A DNA stretch of 64,000 nt. It comes from Verrucomicrobium sp. BvORR034. GTDB lineage: Bacteria > Verrucomicrobiota > Verrucomicrobiia > Verrucomicrobiales > Verrucomicrobiaceae. A program made the translations under genes and the position numbers. Location of the stretch: the NCBI RefSeq assembly GCF_000739635.1, contig NZ_BATQ01000001.1:1-64000 (forward strand). Direction: 5' to 3'. Every line of letters starts with the position of its first letter. Position 1 is the first letter of the stretch. This document shows, one piece after another, positions 8,442 to 20,337 of the stretch. The notes beneath the pieces were generated by a model. The model did no database searches. It was given only the letters and a program-made list of their open reading frames with translations, and had not been told where the DNA came from.

Positions 8442-9563
8442 ATGCGCGGCTACTTTGACTATAATGCGACCACGCCCCTGCACCCCGCAGCGCGGGCGGC
8501 CTGGCTGGAGGCGACGGACCGCTGCTGGCAGAACCCCTCTTCCCTCTACCGCGAAGCGGCTGCGGTGAAGCACCGCCTGGAAGAAGCACGGGAACGGCTG
8601 GCCGATCTGCTGGGCTGCGACCCGGGCCGCGTCATCTTCACCTCCGGCGCGACGGAATCCAACAACGCCCTGGTGCGATGGCTGGCCCAGAAGTCAGGGC
8701 CGGAGGGAAGGGTAGTTTCATCGAGCATGGAACACCCCAGCCTGGCGGAGCCGCTGGAGCATGAATTTCGCGGTCGCGTGATCAAGGTGCCGGCGCATGC
8801 GGACACCTCTCTAAATCTGGAGGCAGCAGACCGGCTGATCCAGCCAGAGAACACTGCCCTGGTGACCGTGATGGCCGCCAACAATGAAAGTGGCACCTTG
8901 AACCCGTGGCGGGATCTCGCCGCCCTCTGCCGGGCGAGACAGGTGCCCTACCACTGCGACGCGAGCCAGTGGATTGGCAAGATGCCTCTGATGGGCCTCG
9001 GCGAATGCGACTACCTCACCGGCAGCGCCCACAAGTTCGGCGGCCCCAAAGGCACCGGCTTCCTCGTGGTTCGAGATGAAAACGAGCGCCTCCATCTGGC
9101 CAGGGGCGGTCCCCAGGAGGAGGGGCGCAGGGCCGGAACGGAAAACTATCCAGCCATCGAGGCGACGGTGGCAGCGCTGGAGGCGGTTGAGGAAACCCTC
9201 GCAGCCGTGGCCCCGCAGCAGAAGGCTTTTCGTGATGCATTTGAAACAACGCTGTGTACGCTGATCCCAGGTACACGGATTGTGGGGCGGGAGGTGCCAC
9301 GCCTCTGGAACACGAGCCTGATGGTTCTGCCCGCTCATGATCACCGGAAGTGGCTGGGACGTCTGAGTCAGGCTGGGTTCGCGGTGTCAACGGGGTCCGC
9401 CTGCAGCGCCGGGGACAAGGGCGCCTCATCCGTCATGCAGGCCATCCACGCCCCTGTGGAAGAGTGGCGCCGCGTACTGCGGATCAGCGGCGGCTGGGAG
9501 ACGACGGAAGAAGAATGGAATGGCCTGGCAGACGCCCTCCAGAAGGTGGGGGCGGGACTCTGA
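8442..9563 (+). CDS. cysteine desulfurase (NifS/IscS family)
   Basis: 373-residue PLP enzyme that removes sulfur from cysteine as a protein persulfide. The start YFDYNATTPLHP is typical. The PLP lysine is Lys198 in SAHKFGGPKG, and the cofactor-binding region shows TSGATESNN. The catalytic cysteine is Cys321 in STGSACSAGDKG. It sits 9 bp after fdhD with a purine-rich stretch (gaggaaac) just before the ATG, so coupled expression is likely. The family includes housekeeping IscS, but position suggests that this copy supplies sulfur to FdhD. No iscU, sufBC or tRNA-thiolation genes are nearby. Confidence 0.93.
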   Translation: MRGYFDYNATTPLHPAARAAWLEATDRCWQNPSSLYREAAAVKHRLEEARERLADLLGCDPGRVIFTSGATESNNALVRWLAQKSGPEGRVVSSSMEHPSLAEPLEHEFRGRVIKVPAHADTSLNLEAADRLIQPENTALVTVMAANNESGTLNPWRDLAALCRARQVPYHCDASQWIGKMPLMGLGECDYLTGSAHKFGGPKGTGFLVVRDENERLHLARGGPQEEGRRAGTENYPAIEATVAALEAVEETLAAVAPQQKAFRDAFETTLCTLIPGTRIVGREVPRLWNTSLMVLPAHDHRKWLGRLSQAGFAVSTGSACSAGDKGASSVMQAIHAPVEEWRRVLRISGGWETTEEEWNGLADALQKVGAGL

Positions 9564-9605
9564 GAATCGGCTCAGGGCCAATCCCTGCCACGCAACGGTG
9601 CCCCA

Positions 9606-9622
9606 AACCCCGATCCGGGGTT
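9606..9622 (+). promoter_or_regulatory. hairpin abutting the start codon of the small exported protein gene
   Basis: Perfect 7-bp stem aaccccg / cggggtt with a 3-nt loop, ending directly before the ATG at 9623. It covers the place where a ribosome binding site would lie. It could restrain translation of the small gene, or serve as a weak terminator for the desulfurase operon; there is no T-run to support the latter. Confidence 0.45.
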
Positions 9623-9802
9623 ATGAACAAGAACACCAAGACCATCCTGACGTTGGCGCTGCTGGGTTTCGCAACGCTGGCCCAGATCAGTTGTTCCGCC
9701 AGCGGCTCGGGATCGATGCGCCACCACGGCCATTCGCATGGGGCTGGCGGCTCTGCCTCAGCGGGTGGCGGCAGCGCCTCGGCTTCCGGCTCGATCCACT
9801 GA
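9623..9802 (+). CDS. small exported Gly/Ser/His-rich protein
   Basis: 59-residue protein not recognised as a known family. It begins with a charged start and a hydrophobic stretch (TILTLALLGFATLAQIS) followed by a cysteine, like a lipoprotein signal, although Gln rather than Leu stands at the -3 position. The mature part is only Ser, Gly, Ala and His in short runs (MRHHGHSHGAGG), which could bind metal ions. The ATG is immediately preceded by a hairpin. Codon use fits the neighbours. Likely a genuine tiny envelope protein; the function is unknown. Confidence 0.6.
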   Translation: MNKNTKTILTLALLGFATLAQISCSASGSGSMRHHGHSHGAGGSASAGGGSASASGSIH

Positions 9803-9886
9803 AGACGGATTTGATCCTATCTGACCCAACGGGTCTGGAGTGAACCGCAAGATTTTGGGTGCTCCGGACCAACTCACACTGGTACG

Positions 9887-11623
9887 ATGTCGGCCATGCA
9901 CCGGCATCGTACCTTTTCACTGTTGATCACAGCGGCAGGCGCGCTGCTGTCGTCGGTTTTCCTCTGTGAACGCTCTCCGGCATTCGAATGGAAGCAGTCC
10001 GCCGTGGCTTCGGTGCATCCCCTGGCCACGGCTGCAGGAATCAAGGCCCTGGAACAAGGTGGCAATGCCGTGGATGCCGCGATCGCCACCGCCATCACGC
10101 TGGGAGTGGTGGATGGCCACAACTCCGGCCTGGGCGGGGGTTGTTTCATCCTAATCCGCGCCGCAGACGGGACGGTAGCCGCCATCGATGCCCGCGAGAC
10201 GGCGCCCGCTCTGGCCAGCCGGGACATGTACCTGAAACCGGGCACCACTGAGCCACGCGAAGTAAATGCGGAGGCCAGCAAAACCGGAGCGCTGGCTGTG
10301 GCCACCCCGGGAGCCCTGGCTGGCTATGCCCTGGCGCTGGAGCGGTTTGGCAAACTGAAGCTGGCCGACGTGGCGCAGCCCGCTGCCCAGATCGCTGAAG
10401 AAGGATTTGCCCTCGATGCCGTGTACGCCCGCAAGCTGGCCGCCACGAAGAAGGAGCTGGCCTTGTTTCCTGCGACCAAGGCCCTCTTCTTTAAAGACGA
10501 CGGCAGCGTGCTGAAGGAAGGGGACATCCTCAAGCAACCTGATCTGGCCACCACCCTGCGGGCTATTGCCGCCGGAGGGAGCCGGGCCTTCTATGAAGGC
10601 GACTTCGCCAACCGGGTGGGGGAATGGATGGCAGCCAACGGTGGCGTGCTGCGGAAGGGTGATCTCTGCGCCTACGCGCCCAAGCTCCGCGAACCGCTCC
10701 GCACCACCTATCGCGGCCATGAGATCATCGGCTTCCCACCGCCCAGCAGCGGCGGCGTGCATGTGGCCCAGATCTTGAACACGCTGGAGGGTTTCGATCT
10801 CGCGGCATTGCCACCTGCCGATCGAGTGCACACCACGGCGGAGGCGATGAAGGCAGCGTTTGCCGACCGCGCCTACTGGCTGGGGGATCCGGACTTCGTC
10901 CCGGTGCCCACCGGGCTCTTGGATAAAGAATACGCCAAGACTCTGGCCAGCCGCATCCAGCCTAGCGGCTCGGCCGTGACGGTGCCAGGGCATGGGACAC
11001 CACCCCGGGCTGATACGGATGTGTTTGGCGACCTGCTCAAGCACACCACCCACCTGTCCACCGCGGATGCCGAAGGCAACTGGGTGGCGCTGACCCAGAC
11101 GGTGAACACCACCTTTGGCAGCAAGGTCATTGTGCCGGGCACGGGCGTAATCTTGAACAACGAGATGGACGACTTCGCTGCAGCCCCCGGTGCGCCCAAT
11201 GCCTTCAAACTCGTGGGTTCAGACGCCAACGCCGTAGCGCCCCGCAAACGACCGCTCAGCAGCATGAGCCCCACGATCGTGGTGAAAGACGGCAAGCCCT
11301 TCCTCAGCGTGGGTGCCGCCGGCGGGCCCACCATCATCAGCCAGACCCTGCAGAATCTGGTGAATGTGCTGGATCTCAAGCTGAGCCTGCAAAATGCCAT
11401 CGCCGCGCCACGGATCCACCACCAATGGTCACCCGACGAACTGCGGATGGAGCACGCCTTCGGCCCCGAGATCCTGGACGCGATGAAACAACGCGGCCAT
11501 ACCGTCAAAGAAGCCGGCAGCGTCGGTATTGGTGTCAGTCAAGGGGTACGATGGGATGAAGTAAAGGGCGAGTTCGAGCCCGTGCATGATCCACGGGTGC
11601 CCGGAGCAGTGGGAGGGAGGTGA
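9887..11623 (+). CDS. ggt: gamma-glutamyltransferase
   Basis: 578-residue member of the Ntn-hydrolase gamma-glutamyltranspeptidase family, which cleaves glutathione and other gamma-glutamyl compounds, normally in the periplasm. A signal peptide covers about residues 8-33. The large-subunit signature GHNSGLGGGCF is present. The autoprocessing threonine lies in LKHTTHLSTADAEGN, where the precursor should split into two subunits and expose the nucleophile. The small subunit holds the expected RPLSSMSPT and GAAGGPTIIS segments. Length matches the family. The gene appears monocistronic and is followed by a repeat region. Confidence 0.95.
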   Translation: MSAMHRHRTFSLLITAAGALLSSVFLCERSPAFEWKQSAVASVHPLATAAGIKALEQGGNAVDAAIATAITLGVVDGHNSGLGGGCFILIRAADGTVAAIDARETAPALASRDMYLKPGTTEPREVNAEASKTGALAVATPGALAGYALALERFGKLKLADVAQPAAQIAEEGFALDAVYARKLAATKKELALFPATKALFFKDDGSVLKEGDILKQPDLATTLRAIAAGGSRAFYEGDFANRVGEWMAANGGVLRKGDLCAYAPKLREPLRTTYRGHEIIGFPPPSSGGVHVAQILNTLEGFDLAALPPADRVHTTAEAMKAAFADRAYWLGDPDFVPVPTGLLDKEYAKTLASRIQPSGSAVTVPGHGTPPRADTDVFGDLLKHTTHLSTADAEGNWVALTQTVNTTFGSKVIVPGTGVILNNEMDDFAAAPGAPNAFKLVGSDANAVAPRKRPLSSMSPTIVVKDGKPFLSVGAAGGPTIISQTLQNLVNVLDLKLSLQNAIAAPRIHHQWSPDELRMEHAFGPEILDAMKQRGHTVKEAGSVGIGVSQGVRWDEVKGEFEPVHDPRVPGAVGGR

Positions 11624-11700
11624 GGGCGCTGCGCAGGAGACACAAGACTGGAAGACGCAAGACTCAAGACCTGAGGTGCGGGCTGGTCCGCAGGCCGGTA

Positions 11701-11735
11701 CAGGAGGCGGGGGTTCCCAGCCCCGCTCAGTCGCG
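11701..11735 (+). repeat. dispersed GC-rich hairpin repeat, copy 1
   Basis: A short palindromic unit beginning aggaggcgggggttcc and ending gccccgct. Closely similar units occur at 32297-32323 (same strand) and 32408-32434 (opposite strand). The repetition at distant intergenic sites marks a dispersed repeat family. Confidence 0.6.
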
Positions 11736-11820
11736 CTTCTGGTGACATGACATGCCAGCCAATGGGTGGAACGGCCGTTGCTGCGACCCCTCCGGGGTCG
11801 GCGGAATTCTTTGACAATAC

Positions 11821-12173
11821 CGGAGGTATCAGTCGCCACGCTCCTTCAACCATCCGGTTAATAGCTGGGATGCCTTCGGCATCCGAACCCCGGCGGTGAC
11901 AGCCAGAATCAAGTATAGCCTGTAGATCGAATCCCGATGCTACCGATGTGGGGCCTCCAGGTTCAAACCATAGGTAACACCTGTGGGTCAAAACATGGGT
12001 AACACATAGCGTAGCAAAGGTGACTGACACAAGACCAGCGGACAGGTTTCTGCCGACAAGCCCGGCATCGGGCATGGGATGCCGAAGGCATCATAGATGG
12101 TAGCCGGGGGTCGAGGGAGCGTAGCGACTGATACCCCCGGTTGTCTGAGGGCATTGCATCCCGGATGGGATGC
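11821..12173. repeat. inverted pair of REP-like palindromic units
   Basis: Two arms of about 64-68 bp lie in opposite orientation: 11821-11884 and 12076-12143. Shared segments include ggtatcagtcgc, acgctcc and gatgccttcggcatc. Each arm ends in its own hairpin (ggatgcc-ttc-ggcatcc at 11868-11884; the matching unit at 12078-12092). A further perfect hairpin gcatccc-ggat-gggatgc lies at 12156-12173. The spacer of about 190 bp has no gene. This architecture resembles REP/BIME elements mobilised by RAYT transposases, but no RAYT gene is in the window. Confidence 0.65.
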
Positions 12174-12296
12174 CAGCAACGGCCGACGCCGTGAACAGCT
12201 CCCAGCCATCCTTTGCAAGAGATCACGACGCGATCCCATTTCATCAACGCATTTCAACCAGCGTAGCGTCTCAACGGCCGCTTGCGGCCCCCGCCC

Positions 12297-13424
12297 CTAA
12301 CGCCACAGCGCCTTCCAGAACTTGCCGAGTTCCGTCGGCCATTCTGCGCCCCACTTGCTCTCTGCCCACCAAACAAAAGCGACGGCCGCACCGGCCAGGA
12401 TGCAGACAAAAAAGAAAACGCCCGCGAGACGGTCCGGGGAGAAGAACCGCGGGGAACCACCTGTCGCGAGGTGGGTGGTGGGTGTGGCAATGAGCCGGGC
12501 CGTGGGGGCATTCGCATCCACAGGCGGGCCGGGCGCAGGGCCAGCCGGCCTCGGGGGCACGAGCCGCGGTACCACGGGGCGAGGTGCAGACGCCTGAGCG
12601 CGACGGTTGAGCACCTCGGTGGCTTGAGACACCCAGCCCGGCCGATCCCGGGAATCGAGTTTCAAGAGCCAACCCAACCACTGAACAAAGGCGGGATCCA
12701 CATCTGCGCGGAACGTGGTGATGGAGGCAGGATCAAACTGCTGCCAGGAGGCCAGCAGGGCCTCGCGTGTCCTCCCCTCTACCGGTTGCTTCCCGGTGAG
12801 AAGATACCAGATGGTCGCCCCCAGGGAGAAGAGATCGCCCGACACGGTCGCCGGTCCGCCCATGAGCCGCTCGGGAGCCATGAACTGCAGCGTCTCCACC
12901 GGCGGATTGGCCCGGCATTCCGAAAGGCCCCAATCCAGCACCAGCAAACTCAACCCTGCTGTGCCCTGATCGGTGATGATCAGATTGCTGGGCTTCAAAT
13001 CGCCATGGGGCATGCCCGACTTTTCCCCGACCATGATGGCATCGCACAACTGCCGCGCCACCTCACGGGCTTCATCCGCATCCGCCAGAAGGCGCTGGGT
13101 GGGGAAGGCATTGCCCGCCCAACCAGCCTGATAGGCGTACACTAGCACGCACCCTTCAGGATCATCATAGGCATCCAGCAGAGTGGCAATGTGGGGATGC
13201 CGGATCTGCTTGAGCAACGGAGCCCGCTCCAGCACCCAGGCCGGGTCCATGGGATTCGACGTTTCCCCCGAGAGCAGCTTGAAAAGCACCTGCTGACCGG
13301 TGGCCGTCTCTATGGCCCGATACACGATCCCCGCGGTGCCAATCGCCACGCGTTCCTGCACGACGTATGCTTCCGTCGTGGGCTGCTCGGGCAGGGCATT
13401 TTGAGCCAGGGATTCGGGCATCAT
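12297..13424 (-). CDS. membrane-anchored Hanks-type Ser/Thr protein kinase with altered motifs
   Basis: 375-residue protein with a kinase domain (about 20-275), a Pro-rich linker (280-325) and one membrane segment (334-353) near the C-terminus, so the kinase faces the cytoplasm. The ATP-site lysine is likely Lys49 (VLFKLL), with Glu67 as its partner. The catalytic loop reads PHGDLKPSNLI, with HGD in place of HRD. The metal loop reads VLDWGLSE, with DWG in place of DFG. The APE motif is present (FMAPERL). The glycine loop AIGTAGIVYRA is irregular. The HGDLKPSN form is known in active bacterial kinases, so activity is likely but not certain. The short C-terminal tail carries no sensor domain. 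It is monocistronic; the secDF terminator lies just upstream. Confidence 0.88.
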   Translation of the reverse strand: MMPESLAQNALPEQPTTEAYVVQERVAIGTAGIVYRAIETATGQQVLFKLLSGETSNPMDPAWVLERAPLLKQIRHPHIATLLDAYDDPEGCVLVYAYQAGWAGNAFPTQRLLADADEAREVARQLCDAIMVGEKSGMPHGDLKPSNLIITDQGTAGLSLLVLDWGLSECRANPPVETLQFMAPERLMGGPATVSGDLFSLGATIWYLLTGKQPVEGRTREALLASWQQFDPASITTFRADVDPAFVQWLGWLLKLDSRDRPGWVSQATEVLNRRAQASAPRPVVPRLVPPRPAGPAPGPPVDANAPTARLIATPTTHLATGGSPRFFSPDRLAGVFFFVCILAGAAVAFVWWAESKWGAEWPTELGKFWKALWR

Positions 13425-13554
13425 GCCGACTTGGGAGGGGATTGATGGTCCAACGGAACGCTAACCCGCTTCGCGAGAGACGCAAGGGCCGGGAGGTTCT
13501 CACTTTCAAGTTTTCGACCCCCGTTTTTTGGCACCCTATCCGCGATACGGCAAA

Positions 13555-13590
13555 GAAAAAACCGCATCCACCCAGAGGTAGATGCGGTTT
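13555..13590 (-). terminator. intrinsic terminator of the tgt-yajC-secDF operon
   Basis: On the minus strand a stem (aaaccgcatc / gatgcggttt) with a short interior is followed directly by a U-run. It sits about 30 bp past the secDF stop codon. Confidence 0.85.
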
Positions 13591-13617
13591 GAAGCGGGAT
13601 CTTGCGGAGACCTGCCG

Positions 13618-15963
13618 TTACGCCGCGGCTCCGGGAGCCTTCACGGACGAATCGGAGTCGTCCAGCGCATGGCGCTGGAGGCCGCGACCGGTGACCCGGC
13701 CATACCACAGCACCAGGGAGGAGGCGATGTAGATGGAGGAATAGGTACCCACCACGACGCCGATGATGATCGGCAGAGCGAACTCCTTCATGGAAGGACC
13801 GCCGAAGAAGTACAGCACGATCATGGACATGAGCACCGTCAAGCTGGTGAGCAAGGTACGGCTCAGGGTGGCGGAGATGGCCTCGTTCATGATGTCGCGG
13901 ATGCTGCCACGATGGGTGCGGAGCATTTCGCGAATACGGTCGAACACGATGATGGTGTCGTTGATCGAGTAACCCGCCACAGTGAGGATGGCACCGATGT
14001 GAATGACCGAGAGCTGCTGGCCAAAGAGCACCGAGAGGCCGATGGCGATGACGCAGTCATGGAAGAGGGCTACGATGGCCGCCACAGCGAAGGCAAACTC
14101 ATAGAAGACCACCAGGTAGATGAAGATGGCCAGCATGGCCAGGCCATAGGCGATGGAGGAGCGGATGGCCAGTTCCTTGCCGACGATGGAACCCACACGA
14201 TCCGTCTGACCGCCGGAGAGTTCACCCTTGTACTTGGACTCCAGGAGTTCTTTCACCTTGGTCCCGTCGTCATACTCGCTGCGAACCGTGATGAGGTTGG
14301 CCGTGGCGTTGGAGCTGGCCTGGACAAAAGCACCCTGGATGTTGGATTCCTTGAGGAAGTTCTCAACGCTCTCGGTTTCCACCGTTTTGCCAGCAGTCAC
14401 TTCAAAGCGGGTGATGGCACCACCACGGAAGTCAATGCCGATGGAGTCCTTGCCCTTGATGGGGAAGACCAGGAGGGACACGGCCGCGAGGCCGAAGGAG
14501 CCAATCACGAAGGGCTTGGACCACTTCAACATGTCGAACGTGCGGTTCGGGATGATGTGGGTGACGGTGATCTTCTTGAGGAGATTCGCGTCAATGAACC
14601 AGTTGAAGCACACGCGGGTGACGATGAGAGCGCCCAGCATGGTGCCGACAATGCCGACCGTGAGCGTGACCGCGAAACCCTTCACCAAGCCGGTGGCGAG
14701 GTAGAAAAGAATGACCGCTGAGAACAGGGTGGTGATGTTGGCGTCGAAAATGGCGGAGAAGGCTTTTTCAAACGCTGCTTCGAGCGCGGCGCCGAGTGTT
14801 TTACCTGCGACCATTTCCTCACGGAGACGCTCGTAGATCAACACGTTCGCATCCACCGCCATGCCGATGGTGAGCACGATACCGGCGATACCCGGCATGG
14901 TGAGGGTGAAGTTGAAGAGGGCCATGGAGCCGAACACCAGGAGCATGCAGACTACGAGACCGATCAGGGCGATGAGGCCCGCGAAGCGGTAGTAGATGAG
15001 CATGAACAGCGCGACGAGGATGGTGGAGACCCAGCCGGTCTGGATACCCTGCTGGATGGTCTGCTCACCGAAGGCGGCGGAGACGTTGCTCTCCTCAATG
15101 ATCTTCATGGGGTTCTTGAGGGGGTTCTCAAGACCAGAGGCGAGTTCCTGGGCCTCTTCCTGCGTGAACTTGCCGGAGATTTCAGCATTGCCACCGGTGA
15201 TCGCGGAGCGAAGCGTCGGGGCGGAGAGCACTTCACCGTCCACGATGATGGCGAGGTTCTCACCGATGTGGGCGCTGGTCAGGTCAGCGAAGGTCTTGCT
15301 GCCAGCGGAGTCCAGCTTGAGGTGGATGACCCAACCTTCGGGATTGAGAGCCGGCCAGGCCTGCACCACGTGCTCGCCTTCGAGATCCGCGCGGCTCTTC
15401 ACCAGATAGCTGGCGACTTCGCGCTTTCCTTCCTTGTCTTTCTTACCAGGAAGCTCGGTGTAGCCGATGACCGGCTGGCCGGTGGCTTTCATCTGGGCCA
15501 GGGCTGAATCGCCCTGAGGATGCACGAGGCGGAATTCCAAATGTGCCACCTTCTGGATGGTCTCGCGAATCTTGCCGACTTCATCAGGATGCACGCCGGG
15601 CATCTGAATGAGGATGCGGTCCGTGCCCTGAGGAGCGGTCAGAAGGTCCTTGCCGCCATCGGGGTTGAGGCGCTTCTCCAGGATGCCAATGGCCTGCTGG
15701 ACGGCAGCCGGAGAAAGGGGCACCGGCTGGCCTTTGTCATCGATGGAGGGCTGGAGCTGCACCGTGAAGGAGCTACCGCCCCCAAGGTCGATCCCCTTTT
15801 TGATGCCCAAGCCCGCGAACGCCCAGATGCAGAAGGCACTGACCCCGATGGTCAGAACCGTACCGATGATCTTTTTGGTCCGGTGAATGGTCGTGCCCAG
15901 ATAGTAAAACAGCAGGAAGAGCAGGACGGCGCCCCAGATGAAGGTGATTTGCGGTGTATTCAT
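13618..15963 (-). CDS. secDF: fused protein translocase subunit SecD-SecF
   Basis: 781-residue fusion of SecD (about 1-460) and SecF (about 470-781), inner-membrane RND-type subunits that use the proton gradient to help complete SecYEG export. The SecD start reads KGIDLGGGSSF, close to the family LDLRGG motif. The periplasmic P1 domain is followed by the membrane segment LTMPGIAGIVLTIGMAVDANVL in the SecD half. The SecF half has the matching IGIDFRGGAITRFE and AGYSINDTIIVFDRIRE segments. Both halves keep the Asp-containing membrane motifs used in proton passage. It follows yajC and tgt, the classic order, but with a terminator-like hairpin in between. Confidence 0.96.
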   Translation of the reverse strand: MNTPQITFIWGAVLLFLLFYYLGTTIHRTKKIIGTVLTIGVSAFCIWAFAGLGIKKGIDLGGGSSFTVQLQPSIDDKGQPVPLSPAAVQQAIGILEKRLNPDGGKDLLTAPQGTDRILIQMPGVHPDEVGKIRETIQKVAHLEFRLVHPQGDSALAQMKATGQPVIGYTELPGKKDKEGKREVASYLVKSRADLEGEHVVQAWPALNPEGWVIHLKLDSAGSKTFADLTSAHIGENLAIIVDGEVLSAPTLRSAITGGNAEISGKFTQEEAQELASGLENPLKNPMKIIEESNVSAAFGEQTIQQGIQTGWVSTILVALFMLIYYRFAGLIALIGLVVCMLLVFGSMALFNFTLTMPGIAGIVLTIGMAVDANVLIYERLREEMVAGKTLGAALEAAFEKAFSAIFDANITTLFSAVILFYLATGLVKGFAVTLTVGIVGTMLGALIVTRVCFNWFIDANLLKKITVTHIIPNRTFDMLKWSKPFVIGSFGLAAVSLLVFPIKGKDSIGIDFRGGAITRFEVTAGKTVETESVENFLKESNIQGAFVQASSNATANLITVRSEYDDGTKVKELLESKYKGELSGGQTDRVGSIVGKELAIRSSIAYGLAMLAIFIYLVVFYEFAFAVAAIVALFHDCVIAIGLSVLFGQQLSVIHIGAILTVAGYSINDTIIVFDRIREMLRTHRGSIRDIMNEAISATLSRTLLTSLTVLMSMIVLYFFGGPSMKEFALPIIIGVVVGTYSSIYIASSLVLWYGRVTGRGLQRHALDDSDSSVKAPGAAA

Positions 15964-15989
15964 GGCACTGACTTTGAGGATGCGGGATG

Positions 15990-16038
15990 AAAAACAAAAG
16001 GCGCCGCCCGGCGGGCCGTAGGGCCTGAAGGCGGCGTC
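15990..16038 (-). promoter_or_regulatory. terminator-like hairpin between yajC and secDF
   Basis: In the 93-bp gap, the minus strand can form a GC-rich hairpin with outer arms gacgccgcc and ggcggcgcc (one mismatch). A U-rich run broken by one G follows, and secDF then starts. The arrangement is that of a partial intrinsic terminator or attenuator that would lower secDF relative to yajC. Alternatively it ends one transcript, with a separate secDF promoter just after it. Confidence 0.6.
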
Positions 16039-16056
16039 ATGAGACGGTGCAAAAGC

Positions 16057-19208
<3,152 letters not shown>

Positions 19209-19229
19209 GCGGAGGCGCAGATAGGTACC

Positions 19230-19390
19230 CGCTTGCCGCGCCCCCCTGACTGAGGCAACCGAGGCGGTCGCCCTACAACCCAGATCGTTGTTCGCCAGGA
19301 GGCAAGAACGTCTCCACTTGGTCCAAGATCCATTCTCCTCCCAAGGCCTCATTCTGTAGGGCGAGCGCTCCGCTTGCCGCGCCCCCCTGA
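19230..19390 (+). repeat. direct repeat pair in a gene-free gap
   Basis: The 20-base unit cgcttgccgcgcccccctga occurs twice in the same orientation, at 19230-19249 and 19371-19390. The gap between the sulfatase and the next gene (19209-19522) otherwise holds nothing that I can support as a gene. Confidence 0.65.
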
Positions 19391-19522
19391 GTAGGTCAGC
19401 CACCCAAAGAACCGGGACGGTTCTTCTACCTTGTCCCCTTCGCCGAACGCATCGTCCGAAACAAAAAGTTCTGTTGCCCCGTCACTCGGACTCCGGTTAC
19501 GATCCCGCGAATTCTTCCGGCC

Positions 19523-20314
19523 ATGATCTCTCCCTTTCCTGATCGCCCGCTCCGCGTCCGGAGTTCCTTCGCCACCAAGAAAACTCTCGGCGGTATCGCG
19601 CTGCTTCTGCTGGGGATTGGATTCCTGGCTCTCTTCGTCTTCGTAGAGAAGGAATCCATCACTCAGGTCCTGGAAGACAAGAAGATCTGGGACACCGGGG
19701 TGCCGGCCAGTTTCTCGGAGGTTCAAGGCAACGAACGGACGAAGAACTTCATCTTCCACGAGTACGATCTGGTGGTGCGGTATGGGGACAAGGAGATGCA
19801 GGCCCGTAGCGCCAAGGTGAAGTTTGACACGTTCCTGACAAGTGTGGATCAGGAGGGCCGGCAGGAGTCCCGCTATCTGGAAAGCGATCCCACCAAGGTC
19901 GCCCACTCCTGGGCCATCGATGCCCTGACAGGCCGGTGGCTGGCGATCAGCTTTATGGGAGTGATGGGGGCTTTAATCGGAGGGTTTTCTGCATGGAGCG
20001 GGTTCGCCCTGTTCGGCCAACTCAGTCTGGCCAAGCGCTGCGGCGAGCGCTCTGAGGTCGTGAACCTGGAGATCACAAACGTGACGCCCAACGTCGTGAA
20101 CGGCAAGCAGGTGGGACTCGTTTACAACTACCAGGGCACGGATAGGGATGGCAAACTCCACCAGGGGAAGGCAGTCTTCACCATGAAGGAGGAGCCGCTC
20201 TTTGCGGACGAGGAGCGCAAATACCTCGTGGGTCTGCACAGCCCGGCGGCACCAGGGAAGTTTCTGGTGCCGCGGAGTGACCTCCATCCCTTCGTGTCGC
20301 CAGTGCGCCTCTGA
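19523..20314 (+). CDS. DUF3592-like membrane protein
   Basis: 263-residue protein with two membrane segments (about 23-41, LGGIALLLLGIGFLALFVFV, and about 135-158, WLAISFMGVMGALIGGFSAW). A soluble beta-rich domain of about 90 residues lies between them and another at the C-terminus. The layout, with a VVRYGDKEMQA-type strand and a SRYLESDPTKVA segment before the second helix, resembles DUF3592 proteins, whose function is not known. The C-terminal domain begins with a second such strand pattern (LVYNYQGTDRDGKLHQGK). It converges with the DUF1501 gene, 23 bp away. Confidence 0.65.
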   Translation: MISPFPDRPLRVRSSFATKKTLGGIALLLLGIGFLALFVFVEKESITQVLEDKKIWDTGVPASFSEVQGNERTKNFIFHEYDLVVRYGDKEMQARSAKVKFDTFLTSVDQEGRQESRYLESDPTKVAHSWAIDALTGRWLAISFMGVMGALIGGFSAWSGFALFGQLSLAKRCGERSEVVNLEITNVTPNVVNGKQVGLVYNYQGTDRDGKLHQGKAVFTMKEEPLFADEERKYLVGLHSPAAPGKFLVPRSDLHPFVSPVRL

Positions 20315-20337
20315 TCTGACCGGGGCCCGGAGGAACA

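Larger units (their letters stand above)
11624..12296. other. gene-free stretch with palindromic repeats
   Basis: About 670 bp between ggt and the kinase gene hold no convincing coding region. The short frames present run through palindromes and change frame at repeat units. The recognisable content is the GC-rich repeat at 11701-11735 and the inverted arms at 11821-12173, described separately. The rest looks like degenerate intergenic DNA. Confidence 0.6.
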
